Shown here piece after piece: positions 25,453 to 35,248 of a stretch of DNA of 64,000 nucleotides; within the stretch, counting starts at the first letter, position 1; every line of letters starts with the position of its first letter. The stretch is from the NCBI GenBank assembly GCA_000403315.2, contig KE159636.1, positions 649,358-713,357 on the forward strand, read 5' to 3'. This DNA comes from Lachnospiraceae bacterium A2. GTDB lineage: Bacteria; Bacillota; Clostridia; Lachnospirales; Lachnospiraceae. Both the position numbers and the translations under genes were made by a program. The notes beneath the pieces are model-generated. The model was not told the DNA's origin. It worked only from the letters and a program-made list of their open reading frames with translations, and did no database searches.

Positions 25453-26411
25453 TATTTCAGGCCATATGCTTCTGCCAATAGGAGGGTGCGCAGGGCCCAG
25501 TTATGGTGGGTCTTGTATTCGTTCATCCGTTCTCTTACAATGCTCCCGGCCACTAAGAAAGGGGAAGTGGCGTCCCAGTCCAGAATGGCTTTTGCATCAT
25601 TGTAATCTTTCAGCGGCACTTTGTAGGCTTCATTTACCAGCCGGATTTGGCTGGGGTGGATGACGGTTTTCCCGATAAAGCCGCAGAGCCTGTCTTCGTC
25701 CAGTTCTTTTGCCATTCCGGCATCCCAGTTCTTTCCATTATAATATTCAAAAACGGGCCCAGAAACCACATAGTCCATGCCAAACACGGTAATGATGTCA
25801 GAAAAAATATTTGCCACTGGCCGGATATGGTAAATGGTTTCATTGCTGTGCCGGCGGAACCCGAACCTGTGGCATAGGTCATTGCCGCCTACCCGGATAT
25901 TCAGCACGTATTGGGAAATGGAGTCTAATTTTTCCTTAAGCTGGTACAGGATCTGCGCCCTGTCCAAAAGATGGATCAGGTCGGGGCTTTCCAAAATCGG
26001 CATCATGTAGCAGGGGACGTCCCTGTGCCGGTTCAGTTCCCGGAACACAGTAAGGTAAGCGTCTGCGTTTGTCAGGGAAAATTTGGGGATGTTAAAGCCT
26101 GTGACAAGCTTCTGGGCGTCCCCCAGCCTTCCCAACAGGCTTTTTATCTGCTCCGGGTTCCTGACGCGGATAAAGATTTTGGGCAGGAAAAAGGGTTTTT
26201 GGGCATGGCGCGCCTGCAATGCCTGAAGGGAAGAAACCAGCATGTTTTCAGCGTCGGCAACACAACTGTCCTGTATGGCGTCCTCAAGGCATAGGGCGAG
26301 GGAAAACTGTTTGCCGAATTTTTCATTTGCCAGTGAATTTACAATGCCTGTGTGGTTGGCTGGGCAGTAAAGCAGCGCGCCAACGCTGTAGGCGGGAAGG
26401 AAATGGTTCAT
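25452..26411 (-). CDS. HpcH/HpaI-CitE-like TIM-barrel lyase (Ter cluster)
   Basis: A 319-residue protein of the C-C bond lyase family seen in Ter biosynthetic modules. It begins 'YSVGALLYCPANH', followed by 'SLALCLEDAIQD' (the metal-binding acid pair typical of CitE folds), 'FIRVRNPEQI', 'YMMPILESPDLI' with a metal-ligand Glu and 'IGKTVIHPSQIRLVNEAY' near the C-terminus. It probably makes or breaks a carbon bond in the unknown Ter metabolite. It is transcribed opposite to the two PRTase genes and convergent with them. Confidence 0.85.
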   Translation of the reverse strand: MNHFLPAYSVGALLYCPANHTGIVNSLANEKFGKQFSLALCLEDAIQDSCVADAENMLVSSLQALQARHAQKPFFLPKIFIRVRNPEQIKSLLGRLGDAQKLVTGFNIPKFSLTNADAYLTVFRELNRHRDVPCYMMPILESPDLIHLLDRAQILYQLKEKLDSISQYVLNIRVGGNDLCHRFGFRRHSNETIYHIRPVANIFSDIITVFGMDYVVSGPVFEYYNGKNWDAGMAKELDEDRLCGFIGKTVIHPSQIRLVNEAYKVPLKDYNDAKAILDWDATSPFLVAGSIVRERMNEYKTHHNWALRTLLLAEAYGLK

Positions 26412-26523
26412 GTTAAGATGCTCCTGTTCTTGTTTTCATGTTCCAATTTATTATAGGTGAAATTCGTGGGTTTCGCAATAGGGCTTTGTGGTTCATTGTA
26501 TGGAAAAATAGCGGCATTTATAG

Positions 26524-27160
<637 letters not shown>

Positions 27161-27551
27161 AATGTTTCACTCCTTTTTTAACATAATTATAGCATAATTA
27201 TGCCAAGATGAAAATAAAAAATGCTGCATAATGAAAATTTTAATATATGACATAGAGTGAAAGGCTTTGGACAGGACAAACGTATGGGTGAAGAAATTGT
27301 GGACAAATTGTATCAGCATGGATGCCGGAAAGTAAATGGAACAGGTATTAATTTAAGGCCTGACAATGAACTTTCTGCCAATTTTCCTCCCTCTTTTAAC
27401 TGGATTATGGTAAAATAAGAAATAAATTGGAAAGCATGTATGCAATATTTATGATATTTAACCGCCAGGGCAATGTATATGGAAAAGCATAGCTGTAGAA
27501 TTTGATGTACGGTGCGGCGGCAATAAAAAAGGACAAGGTAGGTGGTTTCCC
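27161..27551. other. 391-base region with a short gene remnant
   Basis: Apart from the antitoxin promoter side (AT-rich, 27180-27240) and a possible 44-codon remnant at 27284-27418, nothing recognisable lies here. It is part of the debris that interrupts the Ter cluster. Confidence 0.5.
27284..27418 (+). pseudogene. Short coding remnant of unknown family
   Basis: The frame MGEEIVDKLYQHGCRKVNGT runs 44 codons to 'FNWIMVK' and a stop; upstream in-frame sequence (VKGFGQDKR) also looks protein-like but has no start or ribosome site. The composition suggests the tail of a small enzyme. It cannot be named. Confidence 0.3.
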
Positions 27552-29012
27552 ATGCAGACAGGGAATTTTAAAACAAGGCGCAGCGGGCTGGCGTTATCGT
27601 CCGTGGAAGGGTTCCGGAATGTGAAAGGCAGTTTCCGCGATGGCTGCAAGGAGGTGCAGTTTCTCAGGATTGTGGGGATGGATGGGACAGCCTTAATGGA
27701 AACAGCGGCAATGGACAGAAGCCTGACGGAGCAGATGGGCCGCGGACAGGGATTTTATAACAGGAAAAACAGCCTGCCCAAGCTGGCGGCCCTGGAGGAT
27801 GTGGAATTTTATTCTGGGGCTTATAGGAACTGGGCAGACAGCGGGAAACATAGTGTTTCCTTGAAAACGCCTGTGCAAAACCAGCAGCTCCCCCATGTTA
27901 TCAGCGGGGCATGCGCAGAAATCCTTGGATTGCTTGGGCAGGGAAAGCAGGGGATGAACCAGTCCATAGAGAAAAATTTTATAGCAAAGGTGCTGTTTTG
28001 GCTGGATGAAATTTTTTCCCCGGCCTTGCAGGCATGGAAACCGGATTATGTTATGAAAGCAGTGTTTGCCAATATTTCCAAACCGCAGGAATACCTGTTT
28101 TGCTATCTGCTCACCCTGTTGGGGGCAGACGTGCTTCTGCTGCAGGCAAAGCAGGATATTCCTGCAGAATTGGAAGGGCTTGGGCTGTCCCAAAAGTGCG
28201 TAGTGGGAAATTTGGGGCAGCATGAGGTTCCGGAGTACCGGCCGGAGCAGTTCCAAACTAGAGGTAGCTTGGCGGGAAATGCTTCTGGAAGGAGCCAAAG
28301 CGGCAGCGCCCACAGCTTAAACCAGGCAAATGCAGCCGTCCATAGGACGCAGGCTGGGGCAGCGCATCTTGTGGTAGACGCGAGGGTTCCGGAACGTGAC
28401 AGAAGGACGAGGGAAATGTTGGAACCTCGGCACAGCAGGGAATTGGATTATGAAGAATTGGCGCAGTTAGCCTCCTCCGTGGTGCAGATTATGATACATG
28501 ACGGCAGGGGAAATGTTATTGGCGGCGGCTCTGGGATTATGGTTGGCCGCGCTGGCTATATCCTGACGAATAACCATGTGGCCTGCCGGGGAAGTTATTA
28601 TTCGGTAAGGATAGAGGAGGATGAAAGGGTATACCAGACCGATGAAATGATTAAATACAATTCCGTGCTGGACTTGGCGGTTATCCGTATTGACCGGAGG
28701 TTACAGCCCCTCCCCATTTATAGTGGGCAAAAAAAGCTTGTCCGGGGGCAGCGGGTGGTTGCTATCGGCAGCCCCCTTGGCCTGTTTAATTCTGTATCCG
28801 ATGGGATTATTTCCGGGTTCCGTATGATAGAGGACGTGGAAATGATTCAGTTCACCGCCCCAATTTCCAGCGGCAGTTCCGGCGGGGCAGTGCTGAACAT
28901 GTACGGGGAAGTGATTGGGATCAGCACGGCAGGGTTTGACGCGGGGCAGAATATCAACCTTGCGGTGGGGCACAAGTACATAGGGGATTTTGTACGGGGA
29001 TTTTATGGATAA
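27552..29012 (+). CDS. HtrA-like serine protease with a YceG-like N-terminal region (Ter cluster)
   Basis: A 486-residue protein. The C-terminal 190 residues are a trypsin-fold protease with a complete triad: His342 in 'ILTNNHVACRG', Asp374 in 'NSVLDLAVIRID' and Ser443 in 'SSGSSGGAV'. No PDZ domain follows. The N-terminal part (about residues 90-220) has 'KVLFWLDEIFSPALQ...LLTLLGADVLLLQ', which resembles the modules of the YceG protein encoded at 29885. A Gly/Ser/His/Gln-rich linker joins the halves. There is no signal peptide, so it should act in the cytoplasm. It lies upstream of rhomboid, YceG, telA and terD and probably belongs to the same stress system. Confidence 0.82.
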   Translation: MQTGNFKTRRSGLALSSVEGFRNVKGSFRDGCKEVQFLRIVGMDGTALMETAAMDRSLTEQMGRGQGFYNRKNSLPKLAALEDVEFYSGAYRNWADSGKHSVSLKTPVQNQQLPHVISGACAEILGLLGQGKQGMNQSIEKNFIAKVLFWLDEIFSPALQAWKPDYVMKAVFANISKPQEYLFCYLLTLLGADVLLLQAKQDIPAELEGLGLSQKCVVGNLGQHEVPEYRPEQFQTRGSLAGNASGRSQSGSAHSLNQANAAVHRTQAGAAHLVVDARVPERDRRTREMLEPRHSRELDYEELAQLASSVVQIMIHDGRGNVIGGGSGIMVGRAGYILTNNHVACRGSYYSVRIEEDERVYQTDEMIKYNSVLDLAVIRIDRRLQPLPIYSGQKKLVRGQRVVAIGSPLGLFNSVSDGIISGFRMIEDVEMIQFTAPISSGSSGGAVLNMYGEVIGISTAGFDAGQNINLAVGHKYIGDFVRGFYG

Positions 29013-29020
29013 AATTTTTC

Positions 29021-29150
29021 ATTCTATTAGGAAAGGACTTGTCACGTTAACGCGTGAAAGTATCTTTCCTATAGAATAAAAAAGTTTTTATCGCACTGAG
29101 GCGGGTATGAAATCTGTCGCAAAGCGACCCGCCGCACCCTTTTGACACCA
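29021..29150. repeat. AGGAAA/TTTCCT hairpin repeat, copy B, with GGCGGG tail
   Basis: ATTCTATTAGGAAAGGA pairs with TCTTTCCTATAGAAT (29021-29076), followed by 'ATCGCACTGAGGCGGG', a GGCGGGT...ACCCGCC hairpin, and CACCCTTTTGACACC at about 29135-29149. The first two parts recur at 61794-61880 and the last part is the outer arm of the element at 44673. It can serve as terminator for the protease gene. Confidence 0.75.
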
Positions 29151-29241
29151 TAATCTATAGAGGAAATCTTGTTATTGTTCACACCCATGGTGTTCACAGT
29201 AACGAAATTTTCTTAATTTTTGGTTAAATTATGAAAATCCA

Positions 29242-29270
29242 TTGTAATAAAGTGTAAGAAAATATATAAT
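29242..29270 (+). promoter_or_regulatory. Promoter upstream of the rhomboid-YceG-telA-terD run
   Basis: TTGTAA (29242-29247), a 17-base spacer and a perfect TATAAT (29265-29270) lie 31 bases before the rhomboid start. It probably drives a long transcript through the Ter genes. Confidence 0.7.
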
Positions 29271-29300
29271 GAAAAATAATATGAAATGAGGATTTTAGGT

Positions 29301-29888
29301 ATGTCTGTAAACAGGAAGCTGAAAGTATCATTTAATTCACCAGTCATCTTAGGCTTTGCCATCTTATGTTTTGCGGCAATGGTACTGGATTTTATTACCC
29401 GCGGCGCTGCCAACCATGCATTTTTCAGTGTGTACCGCTCCTCCCTTTTGAGCCCGCTGACGTATGTAAGGCTGTTTGGGCATGTGCTGGGCCATGCCGG
29501 ATGGGCGCATTTTTTTGGGAACATAACGCTGATACTGGTGGTTGGGCCTTTGCTGGAGGAAAAGTATGGTTCTGCCAATCTGCTGTTTGTCATACTGGCA
29601 ACTGCATTAACGACAGGGCTGGTGCATTTTATATTTTTCCCGCGGGTAGGGCTGTTGGGGGCAAGCGGCGTGGTATTTGCCTTAATCCTCCTGTCTTCTT
29701 TTACCTCCATGAAGGAAGGGGAGATCCCCCTGACGTTCCTGCTGGTAGCTGTGATTTACATTGGGCAGCAGGTCTATGAAGGGCTGTTTGTACATGATAA
29801 TGTGTCAAACCTGACCCATATTTTAGGCGGCGTAGTAGGCGCGGGCCTTGGGTTTGTGATGAACAGGAACAAGATGAACAGATATTGA
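29301..29888 (+). CDS. Rhomboid-family intramembrane serine protease (Ter cluster)
   Basis: A 195-residue protein with six hydrophobic segments. The catalytic pair is visible: Ser122 in 'GLLGASGVVFA' (GxSG) and His173 in 'SNLTHILGGVVGAG'. The conserved 'HAGWAHFFGNI' His/Asn region in segment two, which shapes the oxyanion hole, is also present. ATG 29301 with GAGG upstream is preferred over ATG 29286, which has no ribosome site. Its stop overlaps the start of the YceG gene. A membrane protease beside a cytoplasmic HtrA-like protease suggests that proteolysis is part of this stress system. Confidence 0.9.
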   Translation: MSVNRKLKVSFNSPVILGFAILCFAAMVLDFITRGAANHAFFSVYRSSLLSPLTYVRLFGHVLGHAGWAHFFGNITLILVVGPLLEEKYGSANLLFVILATALTTGLVHFIFFPRVGLLGASGVVFALILLSSFTSMKEGEIPLTFLLVAVIYIGQQVYEGLFVHDNVSNLTHILGGVVGAGLGFVMNRNKMNRY

Positions 29889-32179
29889 AGGTGTTAGAAA
29901 AATCTATGTTTGAACATAAAAAGCTTCAAAGCTTAAACGAGTATTTTTTAGAGCCGGGGAGCCGGAGGGAGGAAGGGGTATTTTTTTACCGAATCAATGG
30001 GTATAATGGGGAAATCCATGGGTTTATCAAAAAATATTATGAAGCGGCAAGGATGTCCGGCGTTGTCATTGAAGGCAGAATTCCCAACCCAGGGGAACAG
30101 CAGTTGGATTATTATGGGGAAATTATGGGGATGGGGTTTGAGATGAACACTGGCTTTCTTTCTGCCAGCCTAAAAAAATGGCTGCCAAGGATGAAGGGAT
30201 ACCAGCGGGAGCAGGTATCCCTTGCCATTTATGGCACCTTAGACGGGATGCGCAGGGCAGGCAAGAATGAAAATATCCTGAAAAATGCATATATTAAGTT
30301 CATGTGCTGGCTTTACTATAAATTTGAGCGTGTGGTGAACCAGCTAGGGGAACAGAAAATCCCCAAAATCCTCTATGAAGGGGAAATCAGCAATTATGAG
30401 CTGATGCTGATGGCAGTCCTTTCAGGGGCTGGGTGCGACATTGTGCTCCTACAGTACCATGGGGATGGAAATTACTTAAAGCTGGATGCAGCTTCTGCAG
30501 TTTCCCTTGCGTGGGATGGGGGAAACATGGATCCTTTCCCGGAACATTTCAGCCTGAAAGCGCTGCGGGAGGAAGCGGCAAGGGAACTGGATAAAGAACG
30601 GCTCTATGGGCAAAAGCCACAGCTATTAAATTGCACCAATGCGTGGATCCCCGGCAAAGGGCTTTCGGATGCGAAAGCAGAGCCCAGAAGCCGCGGGAGT
30701 GACCCGAACCTTTTTTATAATTGTTTTTGCAGGATCCACGGGGTGGAAGATAAGCTGACGTACTTAAATGACTTGTTCCAGTTCCAACTGGAGATTACAA
30801 ACAGCAAGCGGAAGCTGCTGGTGCTGGAACAGGAAATTCCAAAGCCCACTATGGAAGAAATCAGCGGGGTAGCCCGGAAAAATTATACGGAGCCAGGGCA
30901 GATGCTGGCAGATTTAGCAGCAAATAATATTAAATATACCGCAAATTTAGAACTGCAGCGGCTGATTTCCAAAGCATTTCTGGATGTCATGTTAGAAGAA
31001 GCGGGCAGGCAGGGCATGAACTTAAACAAGCTGACGAATCAGGCAGTTTATCTTATCTGCTGGCTGAAACGGTACCAGCCAGAACTTTTTTCCAACTGGA
31101 AGATGCCGGAGATTGGATGCTTTGTTTATCTGGGGGGCTGCCGGACCAGGCAGGAGGCTATGTTTGTACGGATATTGGCCCGCCTTCCGGTGGATGTGCT
31201 GATTTTAACCCCAGATTTGGGTACAAAGTGCTGCTTGGAAGATTCCCTGCTCTATGAAGTGGATTACCCGGAATCAATGGCAGTGGACAGGTTCCCAAGG
31301 GACAGCTCCGGGATACGGATGGGGACGGCGGCCTACCATGCGGAGCGGGAACTGGACGCCATTATGTACCAGGATTCCGGCCTGTACCGGAACCACCAGT
31401 ACGGGAAGGCAAATGCAGTTACCTTGCAGACTATGTATGAGGAAATAGCCATCCTCTGGGAGCAGGAGCCAAAATACAGGCCGAATTTCAGCACGGTGGA
31501 AGGGGCTGTGAATATCCCGGTTATTTATGCCAAGATTTCCGGGGTGAAGCATGGGGTATCCGAGTATTGGGCCGATGTAAAGAAGCTTGTTACCGGCGAT
31601 ACGGTAGTATCGCGGAAGGTTCCCTATATCAGCACTGCGGAGCCAAACCCTGTCAAGCCCTATGTAGCCGAGTTTTTTAAAAATGGGAAACTCCAGCGGG
31701 AAAAAGTTAAAAACCATCCCAGCTACCAATATGGGTTCCTGCGGGAAGAAATACAAGAGCATATTTTAGATAAGCTGCAGCTTCTGATTGAACAGAGAAT
31801 TATTAAAGGCACATTTGAGAATGGCATGGAATATACCATAATTGGGGTTATCCTGAACTTGAACAAAGAAGTGCTGCGGATGGTGCAGAAGTTTGATTTT
31901 ACCAAGAAGAACCCCAAGTTCCTTTACATCAGCACCACAGAGGAAATGATGACCCTGGAGGATTCCATACTGGTTTCTTTCCTGAATCTGGCAGGGTTTG
32001 ATGTGCTGTTTTTGGTGCCTACGGGCTACCAGAGCATAGAGAAGTATTTTAACCGGAAATTAATGGAAGAACACCAGATTGGCGAGTACTTTTACGATTT
32101 GCAGGCGCCGGATTTTGGGAGGATTCCATTTAATGGGCGTCAGTCATGGCGTGATAAAATTTTTAAGAGAGGTAGTTGA
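29885..32179 (+). CDS. YceG family protein, putative component of the Ter biosynthetic module
   Basis: A 764-residue cytoplasmic protein of the YceG type. Three similar strand-helix modules recur: 'IPKILYEGEISNYELMLMAV...GCDIVLLQYHGDG' (about 160-205), 'IGCFVYLGGCRTRQEAMFV...VDVLILTPDLG' (about 405-445) and 'PKFLYISTTEEMMTLEDSIL...FDVLFLVPTGY' (about 675-720). Each ends in a Rossmann-like D-V-L-x-L-x-P strand. Enzymatic activity is unknown. The start may be the TTG at 29885, overlapping the rhomboid stop, or the ATG at 29906. Its stop overlaps the telA start. Confidence 0.85.
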   Translation: MKVLEKSMFEHKKLQSLNEYFLEPGSRREEGVFFYRINGYNGEIHGFIKKYYEAARMSGVVIEGRIPNPGEQQLDYYGEIMGMGFEMNTGFLSASLKKWLPRMKGYQREQVSLAIYGTLDGMRRAGKNENILKNAYIKFMCWLYYKFERVVNQLGEQKIPKILYEGEISNYELMLMAVLSGAGCDIVLLQYHGDGNYLKLDAASAVSLAWDGGNMDPFPEHFSLKALREEAARELDKERLYGQKPQLLNCTNAWIPGKGLSDAKAEPRSRGSDPNLFYNCFCRIHGVEDKLTYLNDLFQFQLEITNSKRKLLVLEQEIPKPTMEEISGVARKNYTEPGQMLADLAANNIKYTANLELQRLISKAFLDVMLEEAGRQGMNLNKLTNQAVYLICWLKRYQPELFSNWKMPEIGCFVYLGGCRTRQEAMFVRILARLPVDVLILTPDLGTKCCLEDSLLYEVDYPESMAVDRFPRDSSGIRMGTAAYHAERELDAIMYQDSGLYRNHQYGKANAVTLQTMYEEIAILWEQEPKYRPNFSTVEGAVNIPVIYAKISGVKHGVSEYWADVKKLVTGDTVVSRKVPYISTAEPNPVKPYVAEFFKNGKLQREKVKNHPSYQYGFLREEIQEHILDKLQLLIEQRIIKGTFENGMEYTIIGVILNLNKEVLRMVQKFDFTKKNPKFLYISTTEEMMTLEDSILVSFLNLAGFDVLFLVPTGYQSIEKYFNRKLMEEHQIGEYFYDLQAPDFGRIPFNGRQSWRDKIFKRGS

Positions 32180-33333
32180 TGCATATGGGACTTGATTTTA
32201 GTAAGACAGCAGTGCAGCCGCAGCAGCAGGCTGTGCCGGAACCCAAAAATGAGATTGAGGTGGTGGAGCAGTATGACATTGCTGCGGACAGGCAGCAGAT
32301 GAACGATACCCTGACGAATTCCGCGGAGGTAGACAGCTTAGCCAGCACTATCGAGGTCTACAACCTTGAAACCATTGTGTCCTTCGGGGCGGAAGCGGCA
32401 GAGGAAATTTCCAAGGCCTCCGACGTGGTACTAAACAGCATGAATATGTCCCAGCTCGACGATTCCAGTGAAATGCTGAATACTTTGGCAAAAATTATGT
32501 CTAAATTTGATATTGATGAGCTGAAAGAAAATCCCAGCCTGTTTGGGAAGATGTTTGGGAACTTGCGGAAACAGTTGGATAAAATTTTAGCCAAATACCA
32601 TACTATGGGGGAAGAAGTGGATAAGATTTACGTACAGTTAAAGCAGTACGAATCGGAAATCAAGCAGTCCAACCGGAAATTGGAGCAGATGTTCCAGGCA
32701 AACGTAAATTATTACCATGATTTGGTAAAATACATTTTGGCCGGGGAACAGGGCTGCCGGGAGCTGGAAGCATATATTGCCCAGCGGCAGGCAGACATGG
32801 AGGCCACCGGGGACAATTCCATCCAGTTTGAGCTCCAAAGCTTACAGCAGGCTTTGATGATGCTGGAGCAGAGGACCCAGGACCTTAGGACCGCAGAAAG
32901 CGTGGCAATGCAGTCCATCCCCATGATAAAGACCATGGAATTCAGCAATATGAACTTGGTGAGAAAAATTAATTCAGCATTTATTATTACCCTTCCGGTC
33001 TTTAAACAGGCGCTGGCACAGGCAATTATGCTGAAACGGCAGAAGATTCAGGCAGAAGCCATGTCTGCGCTGGATGAAAAGACCAATGAAATGCTTATGA
33101 AAAATGCAAGGAATACGGTGGAACAGTCTAAGATGACGGCAAGGCTGGCTTCGGGCAGCTCCATTAAAATAGAAACCTTGGAAACAACATGGAGGACAAT
33201 TGTAAACGGCATTGAGGAAACCAAGCAGATTCAGGACAATGCAAGGCAGAAACGCGTGCAGGACCAGGCAAGGCTGGAAACAATTAAATCAGAATTTAAT
33301 AAAATGTACCATATGCCGGATAAGAAGTATTAA
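32179..33333 (+). CDS. telA: Toxic anion resistance protein, TelA family
   Basis: A 384-residue, largely helical cytoplasmic protein of the TelA/KlaA family, linked to tellurite, colicin and nisin or bacitracin tolerance. After a disordered N-terminus, '[19 protein letters not shown]' and '[19 protein letters not shown]' lead into long coiled-coil helices. The diagnostic C-terminal stretch '[25 protein letters not shown]' is present and is followed by '[14 protein letters not shown]'. ATG 32179 overlaps the YceG stop (TGATG) and has AGAGAGG six bases upstream. It may bridge membrane sensing and the TerD proteins; the mechanism is unproven. Confidence 0.93.
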   Translation: MHMGLDFSKTAVQPQQQAVPEPKNEIEVVEQYDIAADRQQMNDTLTNSAEVDSLASTIEVYNLETIVSFGAEAAEEISKASDVVLNSMNMSQLDDSSEMLNTLAKIMSKFDIDELKENPSLFGKMFGNLRKQLDKILAKYHTMGEEVDKIYVQLKQYESEIKQSNRKLEQMFQANVNYYHDLVKYILAGEQGCRELEAYIAQRQADMEATGDNSIQFELQSLQQALMMLEQRTQDLRTAESVAMQSIPMIKTMEFSNMNLVRKINSAFIITLPVFKQALAQAIMLKRQKIQAEAMSALDEKTNEMLMKNARNTVEQSKMTARLASGSSIKIETLETTWRTIVNGIEETKQIQDNARQKRVQDQARLETIKSEFNKMYHMPDKKY

Positions 33334-33386
33334 AGCTTTTCGGGATGCAAGGTATAGCCATGACAAAAGTAAAGGAGGATTTTAGT

Positions 33387-33968
33387 ATGCCAATTAACTT
33401 ATCAAAGGGACAAAAAGTAGACTTGACAAAAGGGAACCCGGGGTTAAGGAAGATTATGGTGGGATTAGGCTGGGATGTAAATGCTTTTGATTCCGGCGCA
33501 GCCTTTGACCTGGATGCAGCGGCTTTTATGCTGGGGCAGAATGGGAAGTGCCCAACGGAGAATGAATTTATTTTTTATAAGAATTTGGAGCACAGCAGCG
33601 GGGCAGTGAAGCATATGGGGGACAACCTGACTGGGGAAGGGGAAGGGGACGACGAACAAATTTTAATCGACCTTACATTAATCCCTGCCAATGTGGATAA
33701 GGTGGCCTTTACTGTGACAATTTACGATTCCGATGCACGGCGGCAGAATTTCGGGCAGGTATCCAACTCATTTATAAGGATAGTGGACGAAACCACCGGG
33801 CAGGAGCTGATACGCTATGATTTGGGGGAGGATTTCTCCATTGAAACTGCGGTGGTGGTAGGGGAATTGTACCGCCATGGCGGGGAGTGGAAATTTAATG
33901 CCATTGGCAGCGGGTTCCAGGGAGGGCTTGCAGCGCTTTGCGGGCATTATGGGATAGAAGTGGCTTAA
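33387..33968 (+). CDS. TerD family protein, paralogue 1
   Basis: A 193-residue Ca2+-binding stress protein. It starts '[20 protein letters not shown]', followed by '[20 protein letters not shown]' and the paired Ca2+ site '[17 protein letters not shown]', and ends with '[20 protein letters not shown]'. These beta-sandwich proteins confer tellurite, colicin and phage tolerance in Ter systems. AAAGGAGG precedes ATG 33387. It is the first of three tandem paralogues. Confidence 0.95.
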   Translation: MPINLSKGQKVDLTKGNPGLRKIMVGLGWDVNAFDSGAAFDLDAAAFMLGQNGKCPTENEFIFYKNLEHSSGAVKHMGDNLTGEGEGDDEQILIDLTLIPANVDKVAFTVTIYDSDARRQNFGQVSNSFIRIVDETTGQELIRYDLGEDFSIETAVVVGELYRHGGEWKFNAIGSGFQGGLAALCGHYGIEVA

Positions 33969-34053
33969 AAGAATGTGGGGACAGGCGGCAAGCTGGGCTG
34001 ACCTTCCCCACGCAAACTATGAAAACAGCGCTGTATATAGAAGGAGGGTTAAC

Positions 34054-34635
34054 ATGCCAATTAATTTGCAGAAAGGGCAGAAAGTAAGCCTTACCAAAGA
34101 CAATCCGGGACTGTCCAAGATTGTAGTGGGGTTAGGCTGGGATGTGAATGCGTTTGATACGGGCGGGGATTTTGACTTGGATACGTCGGCGTTTTTGCTG
34201 ACGGATGCAGGGAAGGTTTCAAGGCCGGAGGATTTTGTGTTTTACCAGAATCTGCAGCACCCGTCGGGATGCGCCCAGCATATGGGGGATAACCGGACAG
34301 GGGCAGGGGACGGGGATGACGAGCAGATCAGGGTGGATCTGTCCATGGTCCCGCCAAACATTACGAAGATTGCATTTACCGTGACGATTTATGAGTCGGA
34401 GCAGCGGCGGCAGAATTTTGGGCAGGTGAACAATGCCTTTATCCGCATTTATAAAGAGGATACGGGGGAAGAACTGCTGCGGTATGATTTGGGGGAGGAT
34501 TTTTCCATTGAAACCGCCGCAGTGTTTGGGGAGCTGTATAAGAATGGGAGCGAATGGAAATTCAATGCCATTGGCAGCGGCTACCAGGGAGGGCTGGCTG
34601 CCCTTTGTGCCAATTATGGCGTAGATGTAGAATAG
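34054..34635 (+). CDS. TerD family protein, paralogue 2
   Basis: A 193-residue paralogue, closely related to the preceding protein: '[20 protein letters not shown]', '[10 protein letters not shown]', Ca2+ site '[17 protein letters not shown]', end '[20 protein letters not shown]'. GAAGGAGG precedes the ATG. The close similarity in both protein and DNA points to a local duplication. It differs from paralogue 1 mostly in surface positions, so all Ca2+ ligands seem kept. Confidence 0.95.
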   Translation: MPINLQKGQKVSLTKDNPGLSKIVVGLGWDVNAFDTGGDFDLDTSAFLLTDAGKVSRPEDFVFYQNLQHPSGCAQHMGDNRTGAGDGDDEQIRVDLSMVPPNITKIAFTVTIYESEQRRQNFGQVNNAFIRIYKEDTGEELLRYDLGEDFSIETAAVFGELYKNGSEWKFNAIGSGYQGGLAALCANYGVDVE

Positions 34636-34646
34636 GAGGAAAAGAA

Positions 34647-35237
34647 ATGTCGGTTAGTTTACAGAAAGGGCAGAAGGTCAACCTGTCCAAAGATAACGCG
34701 GGCCTGTCCAAAATTATGATAGGCCTGGGATGGGACGAGGTGCAGCGGAAGAAACGAGGGCTTTTTGCAGCAAAGCCAGCAGAGATTGACTGTGATGCAT
34801 CTGCCATATTGTTAAGCGGCGGCAAGGTGATGCGCAAGGAGGACCTTGTATTTTTTGGGAACCTGCGCCATGATTCCGGTTCCGTGCTCCACATGGGGGA
34901 CAACGTGACAGGGGCAGGGGATGGGGACGACGAGCAGATTGCCGTGGATTTGTCCCAGGTGCCGGCTCATTATGACAGGATTGTGATTGTGGTAAACATT
35001 TATCAGGCAGTGGAGCGCAGGCAGCATTTTGGGATGATACAGAATGCATTTATCCGCCTGGTAGACTGCAGGAATAACAACGAGATGTGTAAATATGACT
35101 TGTCGGAAGATTATTCCGGGATGACAGCCATGATTTTCGGGGAGGTATACCGCCACAATGGGGAATGGAAATTCAGCGCCATTGGGCAGGGTACCAATGA
35201 CAGGAGCATAGGCGAGTTGGCAAATAGGTATGTATAA
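34647..35237 (+). CDS. TerD family protein, paralogue 3 (divergent)
   Basis: A 196-residue TerD-like protein that is more diverged. A basic insertion (EVQRKKRGLFAAKPAE, about residues 28-43) splits the first Ca2+ region, leaving 'IDCDASAILL', while '[17 protein letters not shown]' is intact. It ends 'FSAIGQGTNDRSIGELANRY' instead of the GGLAALC end of the others. It follows paralogue 2 after 11 bases and precedes the Ca2+ ATPase by 11 bases. The insertion may tune Ca2+ affinity or partner choice. Confidence 0.93.
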   Translation: MSVSLQKGQKVNLSKDNAGLSKIMIGLGWDEVQRKKRGLFAAKPAEIDCDASAILLSGGKVMRKEDLVFFGNLRHDSGSVLHMGDNVTGAGDGDDEQIAVDLSQVPAHYDRIVIVVNIYQAVERRQHFGMIQNAFIRLVDCRNNNEMCKYDLSEDYSGMTAMIFGEVYRHNGEWKFSAIGQGTNDRSIGELANRYV

Positions 35238-35248
35238 GGAGATTTAGA

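Noticed and set aside
28261-28440. Gene fusion artefact between two genes at the protease linker
   Set aside because: The frame is continuous, with no internal ribosome site before the protease half, and the linker composition is typical for a real two-domain protein.
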